A DNA stretch of 64,000 nt from contig NZ_VULZ01000002.1 in NCBI RefSeq assembly GCF_009696445.1, forward strand, positions 285,528 through 349,527. The letters are read 5' to 3'. Position numbers and translations under genes: made by a program. The stretch comes from Porcincola intestinalis (GTDB lineage: Bacteria > Bacillota > Clostridia > Lachnospirales > Lachnospiraceae). Shown here in pieces: positions 28,066 to 35,973 of this stretch (within the stretch, counting starts at the first letter, position 1; each line of letters begins with the position of its first letter). The notes beneath the pieces are model-generated. The model was not told where the DNA came from. It did no database searches and saw only the letters and a list, made by a program, of their open reading frames with translations.

Positions 28066-29589
28066 TTACCTCGATTTCCTTGATGTCTTTGATGAAGTTG
28101 TCGCAAAACTCATAACCTGTTCCTGTGTGGCGGCGGAAGCTTCCAACATCCCGGTCTGTCTTCCTTCGCACATGACCATGATTCTGTCAGATATTCCGAT
28201 TAACTCCGGCATTTCAGACGATACCATAATAATCGACTTACCCTCACTGGTCAGTTTTCTCATTATTTTATAAATTTCATACTTCGCCCCGACATCTATC
28301 CCTCTTGTCGGCTCATCCAGGATCAAAATATCGCTGTTGGCAAGAAGCCATCTGCAGATCAAAACTTTCTGCTGATTTCCCCCTGAAAGATTTTCTATAG
28401 GCGTCTTGGTACTAGGAGTTTTTACATTCAGGTTGCTTACAACCTGATCGACATACTTCTGAAGCCTTTTATTATCAATCAAGCCGATTTTATTACCGCA
28501 AAGCTTTTTATACGAAACAGCCATTGTGTTATCAAACACAGAAAGCATTGGGATAATACCTGTGGCCCGGCGTTCCTCGGTTAACATCGCAAATCCATTT
28601 TTTATCGCCTCTTTAGGATTTGCATTATGTATCTCTTTCCCATATTTTACCAATTTCCCGTCCGCAATTGGTCTTAACCCAAAAATAGATTCAACTAACT
28701 CCGTACGCTGGGCTCCAACAAGCCCCCCGATCCCTAGAATTTCTCCTTTTCTGACACTGAAATTAATATTCCGAAATGATTTCGGATTAACACTCGTAAA
28801 GTTTTGAACCTCCAGGCTTATTTCCTCTTTTACAATGTGCTCATTTGGAGGAAATCGGTCTTCCATCTTCCGGCCAACCATCAAATTTATCAGGCCATCT
28901 ATTGTTATGTCTCTAATACTGCTTTTCATCACATAGTGTCCGTCGCGCATGACCGTTATCTCATCGGCTATTTCCATTATTTCTTCCAGCTTATGAGAAA
29001 TATAGATAATTGACCTTCCTTCGCTCTTCAATCTCTTGATAATCTTGAATAGATGCTCTGTCTCGGCATCCGTCAAAGAAGATGTAGGCTCATCCATAAC
29101 AATGATTTTTGAATCATAAGAAACCGCTTTCGCTATTTCAACCGCCTGCAGTTGTGATACTGAAAGAGTTCCTGCTATCGTTTTAGGAGATATATTAAAC
29201 TCCAGTTCACTGAGCAATTTCTGAGTTTTCTTCAGCATCAGGGCATCATCAATGATAATGCCTTTCTTTTCCATCCTCCCTGCCCAGATATTATTTACAA
29301 TATTCATATAAGGAATTGGCGCCAATTCCTGCTGGATCATCGATATCCCCAGCTTCAAAGCTTCATTGGGACTGCTTATTTCAACTTGTTTCCCGTCAAT
29401 TTCAATTGTACCTGAATCCTGACGATACAGTCCATAAAGGCATTTCATTAGGGTAGACTTTCCTGCACCATTTTCTCCGATAAGGGCATGTACTGTTCCT
29501 GGCCGTACAGACAACTGTACCTTGTCCAAGGCTTTCACCCCCGGAAATGTTTTTGTAATATCTATCATTCTCAGGCGATATTCATCCAT
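28066..29589 (-). CDS. Double ABC ATPase of a CUT2 sugar transporter (MglA-like)
   Basis: A 507-residue protein. The first ABC domain has GENGAGKST, SVSQLQAVEIAKA and VMDEPTSSL. The second has GLVGAQRTEL at the Walker A position, LSGGNQQKVL and LILDEPTRGIDVGAK. Both Walker B motifs are therefore intact while the second Walker A is the usual degenerate CUT2 form. It energises the permease at 27053. The start ATG follows GGGGTGA. Confidence 0.94.
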   Translation of the reverse strand: MDEYRLRMIDITKTFPGVKALDKVQLSVRPGTVHALIGENGAGKSTLMKCLYGLYRQDSGTIEIDGKQVEISSPNEALKLGISMIQQELAPIPYMNIVNNIWAGRMEKKGIIIDDALMLKKTQKLLSELEFNISPKTIAGTLSVSQLQAVEIAKAVSYDSKIIVMDEPTSSLTDAETEHLFKIIKRLKSEGRSIIYISHKLEEIMEIADEITVMRDGHYVMKSSIRDITIDGLINLMVGRKMEDRFPPNEHIVKEEISLEVQNFTSVNPKSFRNINFSVRKGEILGIGGLVGAQRTELVESIFGLRPIADGKLVKYGKEIHNANPKEAIKNGFAMLTEERRATGIIPMLSVFDNTMAVSYKKLCGNKIGLIDNKRLQKYVDQVVSNLNVKTPSTKTPIENLSGGNQQKVLICRWLLANSDILILDEPTRGIDVGAKYEIYKIMRKLTSEGKSIIMVSSEMPELIGISDRIMVMCEGRQTGMLEASAATQEQVMSFATTSSKTSRKSR

Positions 29590-29622
29590 TAAATCACCCC
29601 TTCACTCTCCTGAATACAGTCA

Positions 29623-29659
29623 GGGCGTCTTGGCAGACGCTTTGATCTGTCAGACGCCC
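29623..29659 (-). promoter_or_regulatory. Intercistronic hairpin after the binding-protein gene
   Basis: GGGCGTCT and AGACGCCC pair, extended inward by TGGCA/TGTCA with a mismatch. It lies in the 95-base gap between binding protein and ATPase genes and has no strong T-run on the minus strand. Confidence 0.65.
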
Positions 29660-29684
29660 CCTAGCCACATCGTTCAGGTTTGAA

Positions 29685-30794
29685 TTAATTTGCCTCTGTT
29701 TCTGTATCGCTGGAAATACTCTGAATCTGTGCTAATGTATCATCCAGATTATCGCTGTCAACAATTACATATGGTACCCATACGTATTTCCCATCAACTG
29801 TGCATTCTACCCCAATCGTGTCCTCTGTGATCTCCTCTCCCGCAACAATAGCCTTCATAGCATTGATGATCGCAATGGACTGATTCTTTCTATCATTCAG
29901 AACCGTCCCTAAAAGCTCTCCCTTCTTCATTGCCTCAAGTGCATCAATATTCGCATCAATACCGACAATTGGAACAAACTTACCTTTGTCTCCCTGATTG
30001 TATCCATTATTCAAGCATGCCTGAAGAGCTCCCATCGCCATACTATCGTTATTTGACAGAACCCCTTCAACTCCGTCAATTCCATATGCGGTAATCCAGG
30101 TATTCATTTTGTCCAAAGCTTGAGACTGATCCCAGTTTGCTGTATCACTTGCAAGAATTTCATAATCTATTCCATTCTTTTTCAGGGTATCCTCGTACGC
30201 CTGCGTTCTGAGCGTTACATCCTGTTGCCCCGTTTCTCCCTGAAGAATACAGATCTGTAACTTCCCATCCCCATTCTTATCAGCAATATCTTTATTATCA
30301 TTCCAGTAATTGATCAGAGCCTGTGCGCACATCTCTCCTGATTGAGACGCCTCTGCTCCAATATAATAAGCGTCATTATATTTATTCATCGTATCATCAA
30401 GAGGCTGCATATTGAAAAAGATAACTGGCACCCCCTCCGCATCTGCCTTCTGTGCCATCGTTTCACAAGACTCACGATCCGGTGCACATATTGCCAGAAT
30501 GTCTGTTCCTTTGGTAAGAGCTGTATCTAACTTATTAACAGCCGTAGTCACACTATTTTCGCCATCCTGCATCTCAAGGTTAATTCCGCCCATTGAGTCA
30601 GCCTGCTGCTGCATGATGATACGAAATCCGCTTTGAAACTGATCATCAAAAGCTCTCCAGATCACGGTTGCATTAATTGGGATATTGTCAGCCGATTCCA
30701 TATTTGCCTCCGAATCAGCCATCGCCACTGTTGCATCCAGAGAAACCACTGTTAAAGCCGTCAAAAACAATGCTAGATGCTGTCTAAGTTTCAT
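29685..30794 (-). CDS. Galactose/glucose-type binding protein of a CUT2 transporter (MglB-like)
   Basis: A 369-residue solute-binding protein. ATG 30794 is preceded by GGAGG at five bases. An EF-hand-like calcium loop, DKNGDGKLQ, is present as in E. coli MglB, as is the ligand-cleft stretch LSNNDSMAMGALQA. The signal peptide MKLRQHLALFLTALTVV ends near AMAD and has no lipobox cysteine. It is encoded between the aldolase and the ATPase. Ligand is probably a hexose or related monosaccharide. Confidence 0.92.
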   Translation of the reverse strand: MKLRQHLALFLTALTVVSLDATVAMADSEANMESADNIPINATVIWRAFDDQFQSGFRIIMQQQADSMGGINLEMQDGENSVTTAVNKLDTALTKGTDILAICAPDRESCETMAQKADAEGVPVIFFNMQPLDDTMNKYNDAYYIGAEASQSGEMCAQALINYWNDNKDIADKNGDGKLQICILQGETGQQDVTLRTQAYEDTLKKNGIDYEILASDTANWDQSQALDKMNTWITAYGIDGVEGVLSNNDSMAMGALQACLNNGYNQGDKGKFVPIVGIDANIDALEAMKKGELLGTVLNDRKNQSIAIINAMKAIVAGEEITEDTIGVECTVDGKYVWVPYVIVDSDNLDDTLAQIQSISSDTETEAN

Positions 30795-30840
30795 TTTGTC
30801 CTCCTTCTTACGAACCATCAATTGTTTTTCTGCTCAAAGA

Positions 30841-31692
30841 TCAAACAGTCTCCAACCTAAACTGCCTCATCTTTGTTTTAATAAACTCTTTTGCACATTC
30901 TTTAGAGTTTATAAACATAGTAGTATTATATTTAAATCCTTCTCTCCGCTTCATCGTTTCGAATGAATCCGCTACAGAGACAAGGACGTCTGTAGCAACA
31001 TTAATTTTACGAATCCCGTGTCTGATGGCATCCTGTACCTGATTGATAGGAGTACCCGAGCCACCATGTAAAACAAGCGGGACATTGACCAGTTGTTCTA
31101 TTTTAGCCAGCCGATCGATATTGAGGTGGGGGGCAGCCGTATAATGTCCATGCTGGGTTCCGATTGCTACAGCAAGACAATCGATTCCTGTTCTTTCAAC
31201 AAATTCTGCTGCCTCGTCAGGATCGGTCTGCGCGGCTTCAGGTCCAAGTACTTTTAGATCCCCCTCCTCCCCGACAAGTCTTCCAAGCTCACCTTCCACT
31301 GTCACTCCGAAACAATGGGCAAAGTCGACAACACGTTTTGTAGCTTTTATGTTTTCCTCAAATGGCAATCCCGATCCATCAAACATAACCGATGAATAAC
31401 CTGCATTAATCGCTTTTACAATGTCATCATATGATTTAAAATGGTCAGCATGAAGCGCAACTGGAACTTTTGAATCAAATGCCGCTCTCTTTACAGTTTC
31501 AACAGCAGAATCATATCCGCCAAGAAGTTCTACGCAATCTGTTCCGGTAATAAAAATGACCGGAACGTCTAATTCAGACCCAGCTTCAATTGCTGCTCTC
31601 GCCATCTCATATGAGACAGTAACGAACGCGCCATATGCAACATTCCTTTCTTCCGCAAGTTCCAGTATCGGTTTCATCGGTGCAAGTTTCAT
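30841..31692 (-). CDS. Class II fructose/tagatose-bisphosphate aldolase family protein
   Basis: A 283-residue zinc-dependent aldolase of the FbaA/GatY/KbaY family. Zinc-site residues are visible in LHADHFKS, EGELG, GTQHGHY and VLHGGSGTP. The phosphate-binding end is KINVATDVL. ATG 31692 follows GGAGG by eight bases. It is encoded 43 bases after the PfkB kinase, which fits phosphorylation of a ketose phosphate to a bisphosphate and cleavage to two trioses. Whether the substrate is fructose- or tagatose-1,6-bisphosphate cannot be told from sequence. Confidence 0.9.
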   Translation of the reverse strand: MKLAPMKPILELAEERNVAYGAFVTVSYEMARAAIEAGSELDVPVIFITGTDCVELLGGYDSAVETVKRAAFDSKVPVALHADHFKSYDDIVKAINAGYSSVMFDGSGLPFEENIKATKRVVDFAHCFGVTVEGELGRLVGEEGDLKVLGPEAAQTDPDEAAEFVERTGIDCLAVAIGTQHGHYTAAPHLNIDRLAKIEQLVNVPLVLHGGSGTPINQVQDAIRHGIRKINVATDVLVSVADSFETMKRREGFKYNTTMFINSKECAKEFIKTKMRQFRLETV

Positions 31693-31735
31693 TGTATTGT
31701 CCTCCATAAGTGATTGTATTATTTGAACGGATATT

Positions 31736-32689
31736 TTATCCGTTATTACCCTTCTTCCAAATATAAAACTGTCTTACTGCTTCCTCATATGACGGTACGC
31801 CGCCCACAGAGCCCCTTTTGCTCACGTTCAGGCTTCCTATCAGGGACGCAAACTCCGCACAACGAAAGAAATCATTCCCATGAGTCATAGCACATAAGAA
31901 TCCCGCCATGAATGAATCTCCGGCACCAGTTGTGTCTACAACCGGAAACATATGCGGGCAATCTATAAAACGTTCAGTCCGATAGTCGGTAACAAAACAC
32001 CCTTTTCCTCCCAATTTGACTCCTAAAAACTTCATGTGATATGTTGAGAAATATGCCGCTATCTCTTGCAGGCTGGAACTTTTAGTAATCGCACTAGCCT
32101 CCAATAAGCTCGGGAAAAAAACATCTGTCTCCTCAAATATTGCCGGAAGACACTCCTCCCAGTTTTGATTTGCTTTCTCATTGATTGCTGCATCCATCAC
32201 CGTAACAGCGCCATACTCATGCGCCTTTTTAAAAAGTCTCTCAATTCCTCCATCATCCATCTGTTTCATCGCTAATAAGGAACCCATATACACAATATCT
32301 GCATCTTTGATTAATACTTCTGATATGTCATCATAGGATAATTTTTCAAACATCTCTCTATGCGATAAAAAATGCCGTTCGCCTGTACCGTCAAGCAATG
32401 CAAAGCTACATGGTGTAGGCGCCGTACAATCTGTTTTCACACCGCTTATATCAACTCCATTCTTCTTGCATTCATCAAGCAAAAATCTCCCATACAAATC
32501 ATCTCCAACCTTGCCGCACATCATAACATCACATGACAGGCGAGCTGCTCCGATCGCGGTATTCAGTGCATCTCCCCCACACGATTGAACCGGAGAGTCT
32601 ATCTCTATACTGTCAATTGATAAAATATTATTTGGCACTGGTCCAATAACAGTATCGTAAACCATCATTCCAACGCTAAGTATTTTCAT
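31736..32689 (-). CDS. PfkB-family carbohydrate kinase
   Basis: A 317-residue ribokinase-like kinase. It has the N-terminal glycine motif CGGDALNTAIGAARL and the catalytic C-terminal motif DTTGAGDSFMAGFL with the catalytic Asp in GAGD. It is the first gene of the leftward operon, behind a near-consensus promoter. Together with the aldolase next to it, it could be a tagatose- or fructose-phosphate kinase, or could phosphorylate the free imported sugar; sequence alone does not decide. Confidence 0.92.
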   Translation of the reverse strand: MKILSVGMMVYDTVIGPVPNNILSIDSIEIDSPVQSCGGDALNTAIGAARLSCDVMMCGKVGDDLYGRFLLDECKKNGVDISGVKTDCTAPTPCSFALLDGTGERHFLSHREMFEKLSYDDISEVLIKDADIVYMGSLLAMKQMDDGGIERLFKKAHEYGAVTVMDAAINEKANQNWEECLPAIFEETDVFFPSLLEASAITKSSSLQEIAAYFSTYHMKFLGVKLGGKGCFVTDYRTERFIDCPHMFPVVDTTGAGDSFMAGFLCAMTHGNDFFRCAEFASLIGSLNVSKRGSVGGVPSYEEAVRQFYIWKKGNNG

Positions 32690-32709
32690 AGTATCGTCTC
32701 TACATCCTT

Positions 32710-32716
32710 TTGTACG
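32710..32716. promoter_or_regulatory. TTGTACG half-site downstream of the pfkB promoter
   Basis: TTGTACG lies just after the predicted transcription start of the kinase operon. The reverse complement CGTACAA recurs at 32882-32888 in front of the GntR gene, suggesting shared control. Confidence 0.35.
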
Positions 32717-32725
32717 TATGTTGTG

Positions 32726-32754
32726 ACTATATCATCATGTTTAATATAAGTCAA
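32726..32754 (-). promoter_or_regulatory. Promoter of the kinase/aldolase/Mgl operon
   Basis: On the minus strand TTGACT (32749-32754) and TATAGT (32726-32731) are separated by exactly 17 bases. This is the only strong promoter-like pair between the divergent genes. Confidence 0.65.
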
Positions 32755-32877
32755 TATCACTAATCTAATAAATATTAATCTATATTTTTGTGCACAATGT
32801 TTAATAGTTATCTAGATTCAGTAAGTAGTTGCTATTTTTATAATCTTATGATAAGGTTAGATGTTGTTAGGTATTAT

Positions 32878-32906
32878 TGTTCGTACAATGTATGCATTGA
32901 CGAACA
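32878..32906. promoter_or_regulatory. Palindromic GntR operator candidate
   Basis: TGTTCGTACAAT and ATTGACGAACA form an inverted repeat with one extra base in the left arm, centred on GTATGC. It ends 36 bases before the GntR start codon, a good position for autoregulation. Confidence 0.45.
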
Positions 32907-32942
32907 TTTTTCTATTATAAAAATATAGAAAGTTGGTACATT

Positions 32943-33710
32943 ATGACACTTTTAACAAAGCACCTTGATAAATCGACTCCAATTCCACTATATTACCAGT
33001 TGAAACAATTAATTTTGTCAGAAATACAATCTGGAAATATAAGAGTTGGAGAGAATATCCCGACAGAAATGCAGTTAGTCGAACATTTTCAGATCAGTCG
33101 TTCAACAGTTCGGCAGGCAATCAAAGAATTAGTCTCAGAAGGTTATTTAAAGCGAGAGGCAAGCAATGGTACCATTGTTACGAAACCTGAGCAAAAAAAT
33201 GAAAGTTTTATACGATCTTTTGAACCTTTTTATCAACAAGTCAAGCGGTTAAATAAGGTTCCGCACACCGAGTTGATACAGTTAAAGGTAATCGATCCGG
33301 ATCCGAATTTGAAAGCTAAAATGGGGTTAACGCAATCTGATAAAGTAATATATATGTTCCGTCGAAGATTGGCAGATCGCACCCCTATGGTTCTGATTCA
33401 AAACTATATGCCATATTCCCTTTGCTCATTTGTTCTTAGTGAAGACTTTACTGTCAAATCACTGTACGAGCTGCTTATGTCTCATCCAGAAACGTTAATC
33501 AGCAAAACACAATCCATCGTTTCTGCGGCTTTTCAAACAGATGAGGACAAAGAACTCCTTGAACTGACCAGTGAAACGCCAATGCTTTGCTTCCATAATA
33601 TTTCTCGACGCAAGGACGGCACTATTTTAGATTATGCATTTTCCCGCTACCGCGGAGATCTCAATAAATTTGAAATCTTTGATACGCCCAAACCGCATCC
33701 AGAATATTGA
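32943..33710 (+). CDS. GntR-family (HutC/UTRA) transcriptional regulator
   Basis: A 255-residue regulator. The N-terminal winged helix is typical (PIPLYYQLKQLILSEIQSG, then PTEMQLVEHFQISRSTVRQAIKELVSEGYL). The C-terminal half is a UTRA ligand domain (VIYMFRRRLADRTPMVLIQNYMP, DYAFSRYRGDLNKFEI). UTRA regulators sense small molecules such as sugar phosphates. It is divergent from the kinase/aldolase/Mgl operon, its likely target. The ribosome binding site is weak, suggesting low expression. Confidence 0.94.
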   Translation: MTLLTKHLDKSTPIPLYYQLKQLILSEIQSGNIRVGENIPTEMQLVEHFQISRSTVRQAIKELVSEGYLKREASNGTIVTKPEQKNESFIRSFEPFYQQVKRLNKVPHTELIQLKVIDPDPNLKAKMGLTQSDKVIYMFRRRLADRTPMVLIQNYMPYSLCSFVLSEDFTVKSLYELLMSHPETLISKTQSIVSAAFQTDEDKELLELTSETPMLCFHNISRRKDGTILDYAFSRYRGDLNKFEIFDTPKPHPEY

Positions 33711-33825
33711 ACGTCCCCTTTTGCTTTTTAGCGATGGTGATCTATCAAGCTAATCTTTAAATTGAGGGCCTAGGCTCATTTGCTGTTCATCTAAACTATA
33801 ACTGAACAAAAGAAGATAAAAAGAT

Positions 33826-33866
33826 CCCATAGATAGTACTGCCCAAAGGTCAGTTCTATCTATGGG
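33826..33866 (-). terminator. Terminator of the galactoside operon
   Basis: CCCATAGATAGTACTG and CAGTTCTATCTATGGG pair at 15 of 16 positions. On the minus strand the stem is followed by ATCTTTTTATC. It lies 25 bases beyond the GH42 stop codon. Confidence 0.85.
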
Positions 33867-33890
33867 TCCTTGGCAATTGAAATAAATATA

Positions 33891-35939
33891 TCAATCACAC
33901 ATATCAGTCCAATTGCATGAATTTGAACTCTTCCTCTGAAGAATCGCTACGTCGTATGGTTTGAGTTCAATCTGACCGCTTGTTTCTTCTCCCTTTATCA
34001 GCTCCATACAAGTTCCATCCACTGGGACAATAATGGTATGAGAATTGTGATTCAGTACAAATACTGCTTGCTGAACACCATCGGTTACAGGCACGATTTC
34101 CACTCCATCCTGTGCTCCAATTAGCATTCTGATTCCGTTTCTGTGGCATAGATATTGCGCAAAGCGTTTCATCGCTTCCTCGTTCAGATCGCAACCAAGA
34201 TAATATACTGTTCCTTTTCCATACGCATTCTCAGTCAGACATGACTTCCCAGAATAGTATTGCTCCGTATATACACCCAATGTTTTCGCTGTTTGAGGGG
34301 TGATGATATCACACCATAAGCTGGAGACACCGCTTCCAAATACCCCTGCCACTGCTGTATGCTTTCTGTATTGTGGATCATAGTCATCAACTTTAATTCC
34401 TGTCATATCTTCAAATATACCAGGCGGCGTAAGCGGGAGCATCGTGTTCTCCATTGTTTTAATTCCACTTCGAAAGGAAAGAACCAGGCAACCACCATTC
34501 TTGATATACTGTTCCAGATTGGTCTTCTGCGAATCACTTACCATGATCAACGCAGGGGCAATAACAAGCTTGTAACAAGAGAGATCATCATCCGGCGAAA
34601 CAAACTCTACTGGAATTCCCAAATTGTAAAAGGCTCTGTAATAGTCCAGCAACAGTTGATCATACTGAAAACCCTCTACATGCGGATGCACCTTATGGCT
34701 CCATTCGCAATCAAAAGATTTCATGATGGCAACCTTTACGACAGGCATCAGTTTTCCAAGTTTCTGATTAAGTCGTTCGATTTCAACTCCCGTCTGACCA
34801 ATTTCCTGAAATCTACGGTTTGTTTTTCCATCATGTGAAAGGATTCCATTCCAGTACTCCTCCGTTCCGAAAAGGCAGGATCTCCATCGGAAAAACATGA
34901 CGGTATCTGCTCCATTTGCAAATGAGGAATATGTCCAAAGGCGCAACTGCCCTGGTTCAGGAACAGAACCAAGTTTTGACCATCCTATCGCAGCTGCCTG
35001 CTGTTCCATCACCCAGAAGGGCTTGTGCTTATAGCTTCGAACAAGTGCATGATCTCTGGACACCCCAGCGTCTTCTGCAATCCCCCACTGAAAATTTATA
35101 TAATTATCCCATGCAGTAAAATCGAGTGTCTTACTAAGTTTGAAGTAATCGATTCCTGTTCCGCTATTCACCCCCGCATCAAGCATATTTGTCGTGACCG
35201 GGTAATCACTGTATCTTCTGATTATATCGATCTGTTCATTCATAAAAGATATGACGGAGTCGGATGAAAAACGATCAAAATCCAAAACCAGAGACGGGTT
35301 CTGGCCTTGTGTTCCTTCCGGATCCGCTGCATAGCAAGCTCCTTCATACGGAACGATTACCTGTGAAAAATCGTTGAATGTTTCACTCCAGAATACACTG
35401 CCATAAGTTCGATTTAATTGATCAATCGTCTTGTACTTGTCTCTCAGGTAACTCTGAAATTTTGCCTGGCAATTTTCACAGTAGCATCTCGTTGTGTTGG
35501 CCCACCCCAGCTCATTATCAATCTGCCAACCCTCAATTGTCGGATGACGACCATAACGCTCCGCTATCCTTGTGACAAGGTCCCGCACTTTGTTTCGATA
35601 AATATCGCTATTGAAACAATAATGTTTCCTCGTACCGAATGGACGAACTCTTCCTCTTTTGTCTTTTTGGTAAAGTTCGTCGCCATACTTGTCACACATC
35701 CACTTGGGCGGTGTTGCTGAAGGTGTCCCCAGCACTACTTTCATATCATATTTCTGCAACACTTCCAGAATATGATCCATCCATTCAAACTGATAGAATC
35801 CTTCCTCCGGTTCGTAAAGAGACCAATCAAATTCACCAATTCGGACAACTTTAATTCCACATTTATGCATCATCTCAAGGTCGGTTTTCCACCGTTCCTC
35901 ATCCCAATGCTCAGGATAATAGTCTGTTCCGATTCTCAT
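33891..35939 (-). CDS. GH42 beta-galactosidase
   Basis: A 682-residue cytoplasmic glycosidase without signal peptide. The N-terminus MRIGTDYYPEHW is a GH42 hallmark. Acid/base Glu143 (IDNELGW) and nucleophile Glu312 (FWVMEQQ) are in place, as is the zinc cluster Cys108, Cys152, Cys154 and Cys157. The trimerisation domain (about 405-600) and a small C-terminal beta domain follow. It releases beta-linked galactose, and in this family also arabinopyranose from plant galactans or milk-type oligosaccharides. It is the last gene of the operon, 34 bases after the GH3 gene. Confidence 0.95.
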   Translation of the reverse strand: MRIGTDYYPEHWDEERWKTDLEMMHKCGIKVVRIGEFDWSLYEPEEGFYQFEWMDHILEVLQKYDMKVVLGTPSATPPKWMCDKYGDELYQKDKRGRVRPFGTRKHYCFNSDIYRNKVRDLVTRIAERYGRHPTIEGWQIDNELGWANTTRCYCENCQAKFQSYLRDKYKTIDQLNRTYGSVFWSETFNDFSQVIVPYEGACYAADPEGTQGQNPSLVLDFDRFSSDSVISFMNEQIDIIRRYSDYPVTTNMLDAGVNSGTGIDYFKLSKTLDFTAWDNYINFQWGIAEDAGVSRDHALVRSYKHKPFWVMEQQAAAIGWSKLGSVPEPGQLRLWTYSSFANGADTVMFFRWRSCLFGTEEYWNGILSHDGKTNRRFQEIGQTGVEIERLNQKLGKLMPVVKVAIMKSFDCEWSHKVHPHVEGFQYDQLLLDYYRAFYNLGIPVEFVSPDDDLSCYKLVIAPALIMVSDSQKTNLEQYIKNGGCLVLSFRSGIKTMENTMLPLTPPGIFEDMTGIKVDDYDPQYRKHTAVAGVFGSGVSSLWCDIITPQTAKTLGVYTEQYYSGKSCLTENAYGKGTVYYLGCDLNEEAMKRFAQYLCHRNGIRMLIGAQDGVEIVPVTDGVQQAVFVLNHNSHTIIVPVDGTCMELIKGEETSGQIELKPYDVAILQRKSSNSCNWTDMCD

Positions 35940-35973
35940 TGCTTATGGTTCCTTTCACAATGCTGCCGTTCGC

